64,000 bases of DNA from Parapristionchus giblindavisi (lineage: Eukaryota; Nematoda; Chromadorea; Rhabditida; Diplogasteridae), in contig CALSFV010000351.1 of assembly GCA_943737045.1 (NCBI GenBank), positions 236,084 to 300,083 of the forward strand, given 5' to 3'. The translations under genes and the position numbers were made by a program. The notes beneath the pieces were generated by a model. The model was not told the DNA's origin. It did not search any database and worked only from the letters and a program-made list of their open reading frames with translations. Shown in pieces: positions 35,701-43,102 of this stretch; position 1 is the stretch's first letter, and every line of letters starts with the position of its first letter.

Positions 35701-38700
35701 AGAGAACATTATTGTTTTGCATCGTCGAAACTATGCCGATCTCTTTTATATATCACAGAGCACGCGGCGAAGGTCAGCCGGGTTAGAGAGAGGCATCGGA
35801 GAGACAATCGAGAGGCGGGGCGAGACGTAGAAGGCTACATCTCGCCGCTCCTCTCGATTGTGACTTCCGTTCGTTAGCACCGTTTGTCATTTTCTTATGC
35901 AAGTACATTTTATACGCACAATAGCTTTTCGTGAAAATGTACAAATATGAATTGTTCAAGGGCAAAGGCCCATGATAATCCTTGCTTTGTCTGAGAAAGC
36001 GAGAGAGCATCTTCAGAGCGGAGAGTTTCAAATTATTTACTTATTTATTTATATATCCACCAGAAGCATGAAATGAAGAAAATGAGCAGAAAGGAGTTCG
36101 CTTTCACGAATTCGACATTGTTCACATACCCAACTGTTGATTTCATGTTTCCTAATTGTCATACATTTTAAGGGTTTCGTAGTTTGGCTGATTTTGAATA
36201 ATTTGGCGCATGAAAATGCTTAAAAATGCATAGTTCACGGGCAAAGACCCATGATAATCGTACTTTGTCTATTTGTCTACTAGGAGTATTGGCAAATCGG
36301 AGATTCAATTTAGCATTGGGTAGACCTTCCAAGGAGCACCCCAAGCTGGTTTGAACCCATTCACTTTGTCAGAAGACAAAAAAACTGAGAGTGATCAGAG
36401 ATGACGATATAAACGCACAGCAAGAGCTAATTTGAAACGCGCCGATCTGTCAATGCTCTCTTGTATTATTTGTCTACGAGACAGTATTGCAAGAACTCAG
36501 AGTTTCAAATTAGCTCGGGTGTTCCAAGTTAACATGAAGCACTTCTTTCCTACTCTCTTATCGAATTCGATATGGTCCCTGTTGATTTTATGTTGAACAC
36601 TTTTCATATATTCTTAGGTGTATAGTAGTTTCACTGCTTCGTACAACCCTGCTCCAGTCGGAAAAAAACATGTAGAATGGTAAACACAAGTGTTTTCTAA
36701 GGATCCGTGTACGATGACCAACTTTTTGCTAGCAAACGTGATGTCACAACCATAGATGCATGGGTTTGCCACAAAGTCACCTCTTCTCTTGTGACGTCAC
36801 GTTTGTCGGCAAACAGTTTGTCAACTTTGAAGGATGCCAATACTGGTGTCATCCTCTATTATCGCTGACTGCCCTTGTCTACTAGAGAGTCTTCCCCGTG
36901 AGTATAGCGACATTACCATGTGGTAGGCTTTTAACTGAATGCCCCATGATAATTGTACGCTCCGTACTGGCAATACTCTCTCATAGACAGAGAAAGCGAG
37001 AGAGCATGGTCAGAGCGGAGAGTAAAATGATTTATTTATTTATTTATATTCCATCGGAAGTATCAAATGAAGAAAATGGGCAGAAGGGAGTTAGCTTTCA
37101 CTAATTCGATATTTTTCGCACACCCAACTGTTGATTTCATGTTATACCCTCGTCATACATTTTATGGATTTCGTAGATTGGCTGATCGAAAGAAATCTCA
37201 ACATGAAATAGCACAAAAATGCATTATTCAAGGGCAAAGACCCATGATAATCGTACTTTGTCTACTTGTCTACTAAGAGTATTGCCAAAGCGGAGATTCT
37301 AATTAGCATTGGGTAGACCTTCCAAGGAGCACCCCAAGCTGGTTTCAACCTATCCACTTTGACAGAAGAAGAAAAAAAAACTGAGTATGATCAGAGATGA
37401 GAGTTTAAGGGAACACCGAGCTAATTTTAAAGCTCCGGCAATGCTCTCTCGCTGGCTTTGTCCTCTGACCCGTCATTCTGTTCAATGCTGTGTTCAGATA
37501 AAAAAATCAAATATGTGTCGCTAATGCACTAAGATAACATTGCCATAATTCGAGAGAGTTTTGCCAGAGAGAAGAGTAAAAATAGATCTTGAGGCACTTC
37601 TCTCCTACCCTCTTATTCAATTCGATATTATCACATTTGAGTTACATTTCACAATATTCCTATATTCTAAGGATGTCTTAGTTGCATTGATTGGAAATTG
37701 AAATTGAACGTCATATTGAACGGCAAACACCCTCAGCGATTAGAGACAGTATCCATGAACGTTCATCAACCGTTTGCCGTCAAACCTGACCACAGCGTTC
37801 TCATGACTTTCAAAGCAAGAACGACCGCTCAACATACAAACTCTCTCGAATACAATGGTCTCTCCTTTGTCTTGCTTTGGAAGAAAAATGGCTTGGACCA
37901 GAATACTGTGTGACGTCACAACCATGCATGGATGTGCTTGACAAAACCGCAACCCAACACTAGTGACGTCACTTTTGTCAACAAACGGTTTGCCGGAGTT
38001 CATGGAACCCTATGTTGAGGACATATCCATGAACGTTGGCAAAGTGTTTGCCAGCAAACGTGATGTCACAAGCGTATGGGGAGGTTCTCTGGCAAACGCC
38101 TCCGCCTACGCTTGTGACGTCACGTTTACCGGCAGACGGATTGCCGGAGTTCATGGAACCCTATACAGCACAATGTTCTATAGACTGTGAAAGCAAAAAC
38201 GACCGCTCAACATAGAAACTCTCTCAAATGCAATCGTCTTTCGCTTGTCTTGCTATGGAAACAAAATGGCTTGAACCAGAATACTGTGACAGAAGTCATC
38301 GAGTCACAGTAAGTACCATATAGTAGGCTTTCAAAGAAACACCACAAACTAATGTAACTCTCCGCTCTGGCAACACTGTCTCGTATACAAAGAAAAAAGG
38401 AAAGCATTGCAAGGGGGTGTGCCTTTAACGTTAACTTGAGATACATCTTTCCTAATCTCTTATCGAATTCGATATTGTCAGATACTTCGCTGTTGATTTC
38501 ATGTTTCACACTTTTCATATATTCTTAGGATATCCCCAAGCTAATATAGGCTCTCCACTTTGGCGGATAAAAAAAATAAGAGGCGACGATCAGAGATGAG
38601 AGTTCCAAGTTAATTTGAGCGATTTCTTTCAACGTACAAAAACCGAAAGTGGGTATTCACTGAGCAATGCTCAACCACTGAAGAAACCAGTAAATAATTA

Positions 38701-39830
38701 GACCAATCAGATTGTAAACATGCTTGAATCATGTGTAAACATGCAATTCTAACGGTTCAACTTTTGTTTGGATGCATACTCTTAGCTAAGCTCTGCGCTC
38801 TAGCCACACTCTCTCGCTATATGCATCTACTAGCGGATGTTGCGAGATAGGAGTGAAATAGGTCGTGGTGTGACTATGATATCAATGAAAGAGTTACTGT
38901 TAAATATGAAATCAGAATCTTCGTCGATAAAGAAATGATTTTGATATGATAAATAAAAAAGACTTTAAAAAATAAAAAAAAAGGAATTTTCCATGCCTTC
39001 ATGCTAAATGAGATTAGACGAGGTCAAAATATGAAATAAACAAACAAAAATAACTAATAAAATGAATTTACCAGTAGCAGGAGGCGCTCTGGCCACTCCG
39101 ACCGACGGTTTAGTGGGCCTGTAAGGTGCGGGAGGCACAGGGCCACCTAAATTATGCAAAACAACATAATGTTATGTAAATAATGTAAATGTACATTTTT
39201 TGTTAATTACACATGCTAATAGTGAAAATGTGCTGTGGACATTCCGAAAAGAATAAATAATGAAATAATTATTGAAATAATGGTAAGTAAATAAATAAAT
39301 CGTACTTATGGTTTCATGTTCTTTCTGTAGGTCGCTCTCGCTGAATGTTATTCCAGATGATTCAACAGCGGAATCCGATGGAACACCATAGCCAGGGATA
39401 GCATTCTGAAAGAAATGAAAGTAAAATGACTGGATAGAGCGCAATAAATTCGGTAGGGTCCATAGCAATAGCCAGTGGTGGTACTAGTGAATATGGTCAA
39501 CAGGATCTATCGGAAGCATCAAATGAAGAAAATGAGGAAACGCATGCTTTAATGTTTAATAAATGCAGAAACAAGTTCAAATATGTGTTACGTAAGCAGT
39601 TAAATTTTTCGAAAAGCAAGATTTCAACGGTTGTGTTAAACTAAATAACAAAAATAAATGTTAAAATAAATTATTCTAACCTTTCCCTCACTCGGCTCCT
39701 TATCCTTCGCCATATGTCTCGTCGCATCCGCCCCACGAACCACTATCCCCCTCGCTACCGTAATCCTCTCGCCCATTACCGTACTCAACACCATCACCGA
39801 TATGACCATCAATCGATGGACATCCCTCAT
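15470..39830 (-). CDS. gene B: secreted multi-domain protein with EB-like and antistasin-like modules (33 exons)
   Basis: Thirty-three exons on the minus strand join in continuous phase to about 1186 codons, from ATG at 39830 to TAA at 15470. Reading order: signal peptide, Pro/Thr-rich linkers, a 231-codon Thr-rich exon, acidic exons, an antistasin-like cysteine cluster, two EB-like modules, a basic segment, then acidic and Ser/Thr-rich C-terminal exons. EB modules occur in many secreted or membrane-bound nematode proteins, so I infer an extracellular or cuticle/matrix role. I know no named orthologue. The weakest joins are exons 4/5, 14/15, 26/27 and 30/31; the six part entries list exon positions. 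Exons 1-26 could alternatively end at a TAA at 20734, just past the exon 26 donor, but the phase match to exon 27 favours one long gene. Confidence 0.75.
17842..17954. repeat. hairpin MITE, family 1 (AGGCACACCCC), TTAA flanked
   Basis: Inverted arms AGGCACACCCCAAGCT and AGCTTGTGGTTTCACT surround a GCTCTCTCG/CGAGAGA loop stem, with TTAA at both edges. It lies in intron 26 of gene B. Other copies include 3836-3935, 10709-10815, 17205-17305 and 38330-38430. Confidence 0.75.
18042..20258. mobile_element. 2.2-kb foldback element A, TTAA flanked, in an intron of gene B
   Basis: The ends GAGACCGACTCGGTAAGACTC and its near-complement are flanked by TTAA at 18038-18041 and 20259-20262. The two arms of about 1.1 kb are near mirror images meeting at about 19150. 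No ORF survives with transposase motifs. Element B at 23709-26159 is a second member. A 4-bp TTAA duplication is the habit of piggyBac-like transposons, but without a transposase that assignment is only inference. Confidence 0.8.
20371..20654. mobile_element. MITE built from repeated ATTGCGGGCCCGCAAT palindromes, TA flanked
   Basis: The ends GGGTTGGCAATAACG and CGAATAGCCAACTC lie between TA dinucleotides. Inside are about six copies of the perfect 16-bp palindrome ATTGCGGGCCCGCAAT or close variants. It sits in the loop of a family-1 hairpin (20318-20690), so it is younger than that copy. A relative lies at 26613-26758. Confidence 0.7.
20738..23622 (-). CDS. gene B part 5: exons 21-26, to the basic segment
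   Basis: Exons: 23481-23622, 22706-22763, 22042-22133, 21371-21494, 21135-21186, 20738-20835 (residues 771-958). Exon 21 has a charged helix-like stretch (RQRLEDDLWREMLEEEEK). Exons 22-25 read GQLVVPLRELTTPSS, RSRFFFGNADEVHTP, VKLSNPDLIASRTIPTLNP, NNGTKLIELPPEK. Exon 26 is strongly basic (VKRRKDLREKLSRKRKEK), with several dibasic sites that a proprotein convertase could cut. Exon 23 follows an AAG acceptor; the others follow CAG. Exon 26 is taken to splice at GT/GTAAGG, leaving the two bases exon 27 needs. Confidence 0.78.
20940..21050. repeat. hairpin MITE, family 1, diverged copy
   Basis: GGAACGCCCCGAGCTAATG and its complement, preceded by TTAA, lie inside the intron between exons 25 and 26 of gene B. 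The right end is worn. Confidence 0.65.
22795..22907. repeat. hairpin MITE, family 1, TTAA flanked
   Basis: A clear copy with TTAA on both sides and AGGCACACCCCAAGC at the left end. It lies 31 bases upstream of exon 22 of gene B (on the minus strand), so it is within the intron next to the acceptor region. Confidence 0.75.
23934..24385. mobile_element. TTAA-flanked element with tRNA-like box, nested in foldback B
   Basis: The ends AGGTGGTGTCCC and GGGCCACCATCT are flanked by TTAA. It is related to 33748-34075. It contains a further nested hairpin at 24053-24167. Confidence 0.65.
24053..24167. repeat. hairpin MITE, family 2 (GGGAGCGTAACCTCACTCAA)
   Basis: Near-perfect arms GGGAGCGTAACCTCACTC and GAGTGAGGTTACGCTCCC with a CTCTCGTTGTTAGAGAACAG centre. 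The relative of the host element at 33748-34075 reads GATCGCTAGAATCATG through this point and lacks the insertion. Confidence 0.75.
26613..26758. mobile_element. 146-bp MITE, TA flanked, GCGGGC-rich
   Basis: The ends GAGTCGGCTATTCG and CGAATAGCCAATTC sit between TA dinucleotides. It contains ATTGCGGGCTCGCAA, linking it to 20371-20654. It is in the intron between exons 20 and 21 of gene B. Confidence 0.65.
27130..30413 (-). CDS. gene B part 4: exons 17-20, antistasin-like cluster and EB-like modules
   Basis: Exons: 30321-30413, 29935-30007, 29507-29577, 27130-27236 (residues 656-770). Exon 17 reads CPPPKRCPRNC, then GCQDCQC after nine residues, the spacing of an antistasin-type domain (usually protease-inhibitor related; inhibitory activity is not shown). 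Exon 18 reads CDTSEDCPESSQFC then KCQCRPGY across the next junction. Exon 20 reads CDHDDQCPDNLWCLQGDC. Both resemble the EB module of nematode proteins. Exon 19 adds a lone cysteine in GSCEWDE. One domain-like unit per exon suggests exon shuffling. Splice sites are canonical (CAG acceptors, GTGAG or GTAAG donors). Confidence 0.82.
27482..27601. repeat. hairpin MITE, family 2, diverged
   Basis: GAGGGTGACCTCTCTCAATGG and a worn complement surround GCGCACACTATTTCTCTG. It abuts the next hairpin at TTAA. Confidence 0.55.
27606..27718. repeat. hairpin MITE, family 1, TTAA flanked
   Basis: AGCTACACCCCAAGCTAATT and its complement with TTAA on both sides, in the intron between exons 19 and 20 of gene B. 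Confidence 0.7.
28020..28161. mobile_element. 142-bp MITE with 20-bp terminal inverted repeats
   Basis: GGCACTAGGTCGAATGAGAA at the left is matched exactly by its complement at the right end. The inside is AT-rich without ORF. No clear target duplication. In the intron between exons 19 and 20 of gene B. Confidence 0.7.
30584..32323 (-). CDS. gene B part 3: exons 10-16, acidic linker exons
   Basis: Exons: 32216-32323, 32110-32169, 31667-31759, 31374-31439, 31153-31236, 30983-31078, 30584-30674 (residues 457-655). All begin at phase 0; exon 16 ends with one extra base. The peptides are acidic and polar (DDEDSIAGDITMSP, DDENTTDESMLTTDE, VVQSTGKGSEIGITEKKKG). Exon 13 ends in GC (CAG/GCAAGT), with no in-frame GT donor nearby. 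Exons 14 and 15 follow GAG and AAG acceptors rather than CAG, so their 5' ends are less certain. Introns are mostly 60-260 bases; introns 11 and 16 hold small tandem repeats or nothing notable. Confidence 0.72.
32000..32080. repeat. tandem duplication, about 41-bp unit
   Basis: ACAATTAGNTGGGATATGGATGACACATAATCCTCAC-like unit occurs twice in a row, in the intron between exons 11 and 12 of gene B. Confidence 0.7.
32348..32451. repeat. hairpin MITE, family 2, TTAA flanked
   Basis: AGGTAGAGTGACCTCACTCAA and its worn complement with TTAA on both sides, 24 bases upstream of exon 10 of gene B on the minus strand. Confidence 0.65.
33012..33704 (-). CDS. gene B part 2: exon 9, 231-codon Thr/Val/Glu-rich exon
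   Basis: The largest exon of the gene (residues 226-456) is bounded by TTGATTACAG and the donor GTAATA, with phase 0 at both ends. The first two thirds are rich in Thr, Pro, Ser and Val (TTTVSITQASTPTTVSTTPT), a composition expected of an O-glycosylated mucin-like stalk. A 24-bp tandem repeat encodes APEVTTVVPEVTTV. The last third is acidic and Lys-rich (KKEERNPYE, KKDDEKEVNVV). There are no cysteines. Strong coding signal: 231 codons without a stop between canonical splice sites. Confidence 0.88.
33748..34075. mobile_element. TTAA-flanked element with tRNA-like promoter box
   Basis: The ends AGGTGGAGTCC and GGGCCTCCACCT lie between TTAA sites. On the minus strand the interior has CGCGGGTTCGAAACC, a good match to a tRNA B box, and TGGTGGTAAATGCGC upstream at A-box distance. 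It lies in the intron between exons 8 and 9 of gene B. It could be a tRNA-derived SINE-like sequence mobilised as a MITE. Confidence 0.65.
34226..34338. repeat. hairpin MITE, family 2, TTAA flanked
   Basis: AGGGAGCGTTACCTCACTCAA and its complement, almost perfectly paired, with TTAA at both ends. Another family-1 remnant lies just before it (34130-34215). Confidence 0.75.
34410..39830 (-). CDS. gene B part 1: exons 1-8, signal peptide and Pro-rich N-terminus
   Basis: Exons: 39681-39830, 39306-39405, 39072-39146, 35336-35417, 35028-35086, 34667-34776, 34511-34566, 34410-34452 (residues 1-225). The first ATG lies 4 bases after TTCCAG, a likely trans-splice acceptor. The start MRDVHRLMVISVMVLSTVMG has a basic start and hydrophobic core typical of a signal peptide. 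Exons 3-4 are Pro-rich (PPAPYRPTKP, PPSTEPSPPG). Exon 6 is charged (LEKEPKKLDYFGREIDEEK). Exons 4 and 6 use GTCAGT donors; for exon 4 the alternative GTAAAT donor breaks the frame. Intron 3 (35418-39071) is 3.65 kb of repeats. The same first exon has a second open frame, discussed in the findings. Confidence 0.72.
35418..39071. repeat. intron 3 of gene B: (ATTT)n tract and composite dispersed repeats
   Basis: It contains an ATTT-rich microsatellite (35424-35515), blocks shared with 7496-8547 (about 36060-36420), another ACTAGAGAGT module (36880-37330) and two palindromic blocks around GTGACGTCAC (37910-37995 and 38045-38150). No coding exon with usable splice sites was found in it. Confidence 0.55.
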
Positions 39831-39834
39831 CGTT

Positions 39835-39841
39835 CTGGAAC
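39835..39841 (-). other. probable trans-splice acceptor of gene B
   Basis: TTCCAG on the minus strand lies 4 bases before the initiator ATG, with a GATCAAA heptamer run just upstream. This is the arrangement expected for spliced-leader addition in nematodes. A 5'-UTR cis intron is the alternative. Confidence 0.5.
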
Positions 39842-40797
39842 GAGAGATCAAAGATCAAACTACAGTTCAAACTACGGAGTGAGTAGTGACTAGACACTCT
39901 TGCAAGTGAGGAAATGGACGGATAGAGTGTATGAAAGCGTCCTTAATGTCAAGTATATGTAAGGAAATATGTTGAATGAATGAATGAAAGGGAGATGAGG
40001 CCAAGCGGTGGTTGAGAGAATAGGCAGGGGAATAGGCGCAAAAGCACTCATGGCATGACTGCCACAGTGTGAATCAAGAGAGGATGGGAGGGCGTTACAA
40101 GTACCCCTCGGCAGCGCTTCCTGGGGTAGACGGGAGAGGGAGAGGGAGAGGGAGGAAAGGGAGAGGGAGAGAGAAAGGGAGAGGGAGAGATCGAGAGTGA
40201 ATCTTTACTCTCACCTTCACTTTCTCCCAAATTGCACATCCTTATTCTATTCAATAGGGGGAGAATCGAGAAGAAGTACAATACATAGGTATAATTAGGT
40301 TCAAGAATACATTCTCCATGGAGAAGGACATGTTTCCAGGTATAATAGTATGGGGGTGAGACATCTCCGGGTTTCGAGCGAGAGCATGAGGGAGATTTCA
40401 GCCTTGTTCAGTTAGGCGGTGTTGCGTTCGCAATGGTCTTATTGTTAGAAACCTACGGAGTCGTGTAAGAACGCGCTAAATACATTCGGACGATAAACAG
40501 ACATGGTACATAAAGTCTAGGGCATATTCGTTGCCTATTTATTAAATGGATATTTCATAGAAGTTACCGTTGTTCTTGAAAATATCCATTTGCCATCATA
40601 ACTAAAGCGATGGATGCGAAAAGATCAAACAGGACAGGTCCACAAAGTCCGAGAAATGGTAATACGAAAATCGGGGCTATAATGGGATAAACGGATTGAA
40701 TAGATTTGAAGACAAAGTTAGACCAAGACCAATGATGATGAGAGAAAGAATCTGGCTACACGGCGTTTCGAGAGCGGTCATTGCACAAGAAAATTGT

Positions 40798-40840
<43 letters not shown>

Positions 40841-41205
40841 ACGCAAAAGTGAGAGTTCGCAGAGGGTAAAGTACACCATTTTTAGGCATTTTACAATTTT
40901 TTCACTCTTCCTGTGCTGTAGAAACAAGAGAGCCAGACAACGTGATAGAATCGAAACAGTGATACGGTAAAACGTTGAAGAATCTGTTCAGTCGACAAAG
41001 GTAAAGGTAAATCCCGTTGTTCAAGGCGCACGAAGTCCTGCGGGCGATCACTGGTAGGTCATTGATGACAGTTGGAACAATAATAATAAATACTAGAAAA
41101 TCAATATTGATCAAATACAAGGAAAGTGAAATTCTCTACCTGATGACAATGATTGCGGAAAGAGAAAATCTACCCGTTCGCTTGTCTGGCTTCTCAACCT
41201 CTTCC

Positions 41206-41475
41206 TCCTAATTTTCCTCTACCCTCCAACCTCTCCCTCTCCTTCTTTCTCCCTCTCCCTCTCCTTCTGTCGCTCTCCCTCTCCCTCCCCCTCTCTCTAT
41301 CTCTCCCACTCCTTTGTTTTCTCTCTCTCTCTCTATCTTCCTCTCCTTCTCTCTCTCCCTCTCCCTCTCCTCTCTATCTCTCCCTTTCCTTCTCTCTCTC
41401 CCTCTCCCTCTCCTTCTGTCTCTCCCTTTCTCACTCACTTCCCTCCCTCTCCCTCTTCCTCTCTCGGTCCATGTC
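41206..41475. repeat. CT-rich (CTCTCC) tract
   Basis: About 270 bases of imperfect CTCTCC/CTCCCT repeats on the plus strand. A second tract of the same kind lies at 42018-42190 and a GA-rich tract at 40128-40200. Confidence 0.85.
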
Positions 41476-42017
41476 AGTCATCTCATCATGTACCACTACC
41501 ACAATAGGAGCGAAGAGAACGAAAAGAGTGAAAGTAGGCCAGGTGTACATCCCAGTCTTGTCTTTCTCTACCTCTCCTTATTCTTCCTCTGTTTTCTTCT
41601 ACCTCTCCTGTCTCTATCTTAATCTCTCCCTTCCTCTCAATTCTTTTCTGCGGTAATTTTGAAGCGTACAGAGTATCAACCGCAATAGTAAATCCAGCAG
41701 CGTACGCCTTCCTCTCACACCCAGGTGCTCGAGGCAGTAAATGCAGCGTCCCGCTGCCTGCGTGTACTGTATTGTGGTGTAAACCATATTTCTTTGACAG
41801 TAAAACGAATGCGAGAGTTTCTATATCAAGCAGCTTGTTCTGTCTTTGAAAGTCATGTAAACAGTTCAAAATGTACTTCTCCTCGGTCTCTCCAGTGCCA
41901 GTTATTTCCCTCCTCTCCCTATCCTACCAAGTCTACTCCTGACTCATCCCATCTTATCATTGAACACTTCACCGGTCTCGACTGCGATCTTTTACCTTGA
42001 AAATCTCAAGTGTATCT

Positions 42018-42190
42018 TTTCTCTCCCTCTCCCTCTCTCTCCCTCTCTCTCTATCCATCTCCCTCTCCCTCTCCCTCTTCCTCTCTCCCTCTTCTTCTCA
42101 CTCTCCCTCTCCTTATTGCTCTCCCTCTCTCTCCCTCTCTCTCTCTCCCTCTCCCTCTCATTCACCCTCTTCTTCTCCCTCTCTATCCCG
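42018..42190. repeat. CT-rich (CTCTCC) tract, second copy
   Basis: Same composition as 41206-41475. Both strands show open low-complexity frames that I do not regard as genes. Confidence 0.85.
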
Positions 42191-42486
42191 AACACGCTAC
42201 CTTCGAGCAGGGTATCTCTTGAGCACGGGAGCGAGGTCGAGTAGCCTTATTACCACAATGGCATTATGTGACTGAGAACAAGGTAAAAAGTAGTGGGAAA
42301 TGTACACAAAAATGACGATTGGTGTAAAACATACAACCGTATGCATACAAAGCGGTATATTTCATCGAAATAGCCTTATAGTATTATGTGCAATAGATAG
42401 TACTGATTGAATTGATTCTGAGTGATACCCTAGTCATAGCTGGGTCAGCTCCTTGAAACATATTTGATACAGGTTGGCAAATGATT

Positions 42487-42558
42487 GGCACAAGGAGGGA
42501 GTCGAACCCACGATCTCTGCCTATCCGGGGCATTGCTCTACCATTAAGCTACCTGTGC
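42487..42558 (-). tRNA. tRNA-like gene, atypical anticodon loop, possibly a pseudogene
   Basis: Read on the minus strand the 72 bases fold as a standard cloverleaf: acceptor arms GCACAGG and CTTGTGC pair over seven positions; D arm with AATGGTAG loop; anticodon stem ATGCC/GGCAG with one mismatch; T arm GTGGG-TTCGACT-CCCTC with one mismatch; correct spacings throughout. The seven-base anticodon loop reads CCGGATA, giving GGA (serine) but with C rather than the invariant U at position 33 and without the long variable arm of serine tRNAs. I read it as a decayed tRNA or tRNA-derived repeat. Confidence 0.55.
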
Positions 42559-43102
42559 ACCGATCATTGCCTTCCAATTCTTTGTAATGGGACAAGTCCC
42601 TTAGTCCCTTAGATAGTACTGATGTTTGAAATGGTATGCAATGGAGAAGTAAACTATTCGATAGAGTTGGTTAAACTGTAAAATATAAATATTTTCCAAA
42701 ATATAAATATTTTCCGTACAACAGAATACACGGAACGATATTATCCATCCATAACGGCAGGGTACTTAAACAGTCATATTTATTATGTATATTACAATTC
42801 AATTCCACCAATTCATGTTTATTCTTCCTTCATTTTTGATTGTCTTAAGTTTTTTTTCATATTGTAAATAGCTTGATCTCTACTAGTGCATTTCTTTCCA
42901 AATACATGGTATATGGAAGCATAATTTGGGGAAAATCGAAATTTGACTTCGAATGCAATTATCATTGAGGTTGTTGTTTCCAATGACGATGCAGTCGAAT
43001 AAATGAACAATGTTTATTATTTGTGCAAATCATATGAAAAAAGGACGAGGTCGATGCATGCAATGAATGAAACAACTCAAGTCTAACTCTATAGATCAAA
43101 GA

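Larger units (their letters stand above)
39858..43102. other. intergenic region between genes A and B, low-complexity
   Basis: It contains GA-rich tracts at 40128-40200 and 40798-40840, CT-rich tracts at 41206-41475 and 42018-42190, one copy of the AAGTCCTGCGGG repeat near 41030 and a tRNA-like sequence. The long Leu/Ser/Pro ORFs over the CT tracts arise from CTCTCC repetition and are not called. The promoter of gene B or the 3' UTR of gene A may lie here; no motif allows a firm call. Confidence 0.5.

Noticed and set aside
41153..42275. Leu/Ser/Pro-rich ORFs on the plus strand and Glu/Arg-rich ones on the minus strand
   Set aside because: They translate CTCTCC microsatellites; composition is dictated by the repeat.
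42819..43010. 63-codon minus-strand ORF after the proposed end of gene A
   Set aside because: No splice site joins it in phase, and composition looks like AT-rich noncoding sequence.
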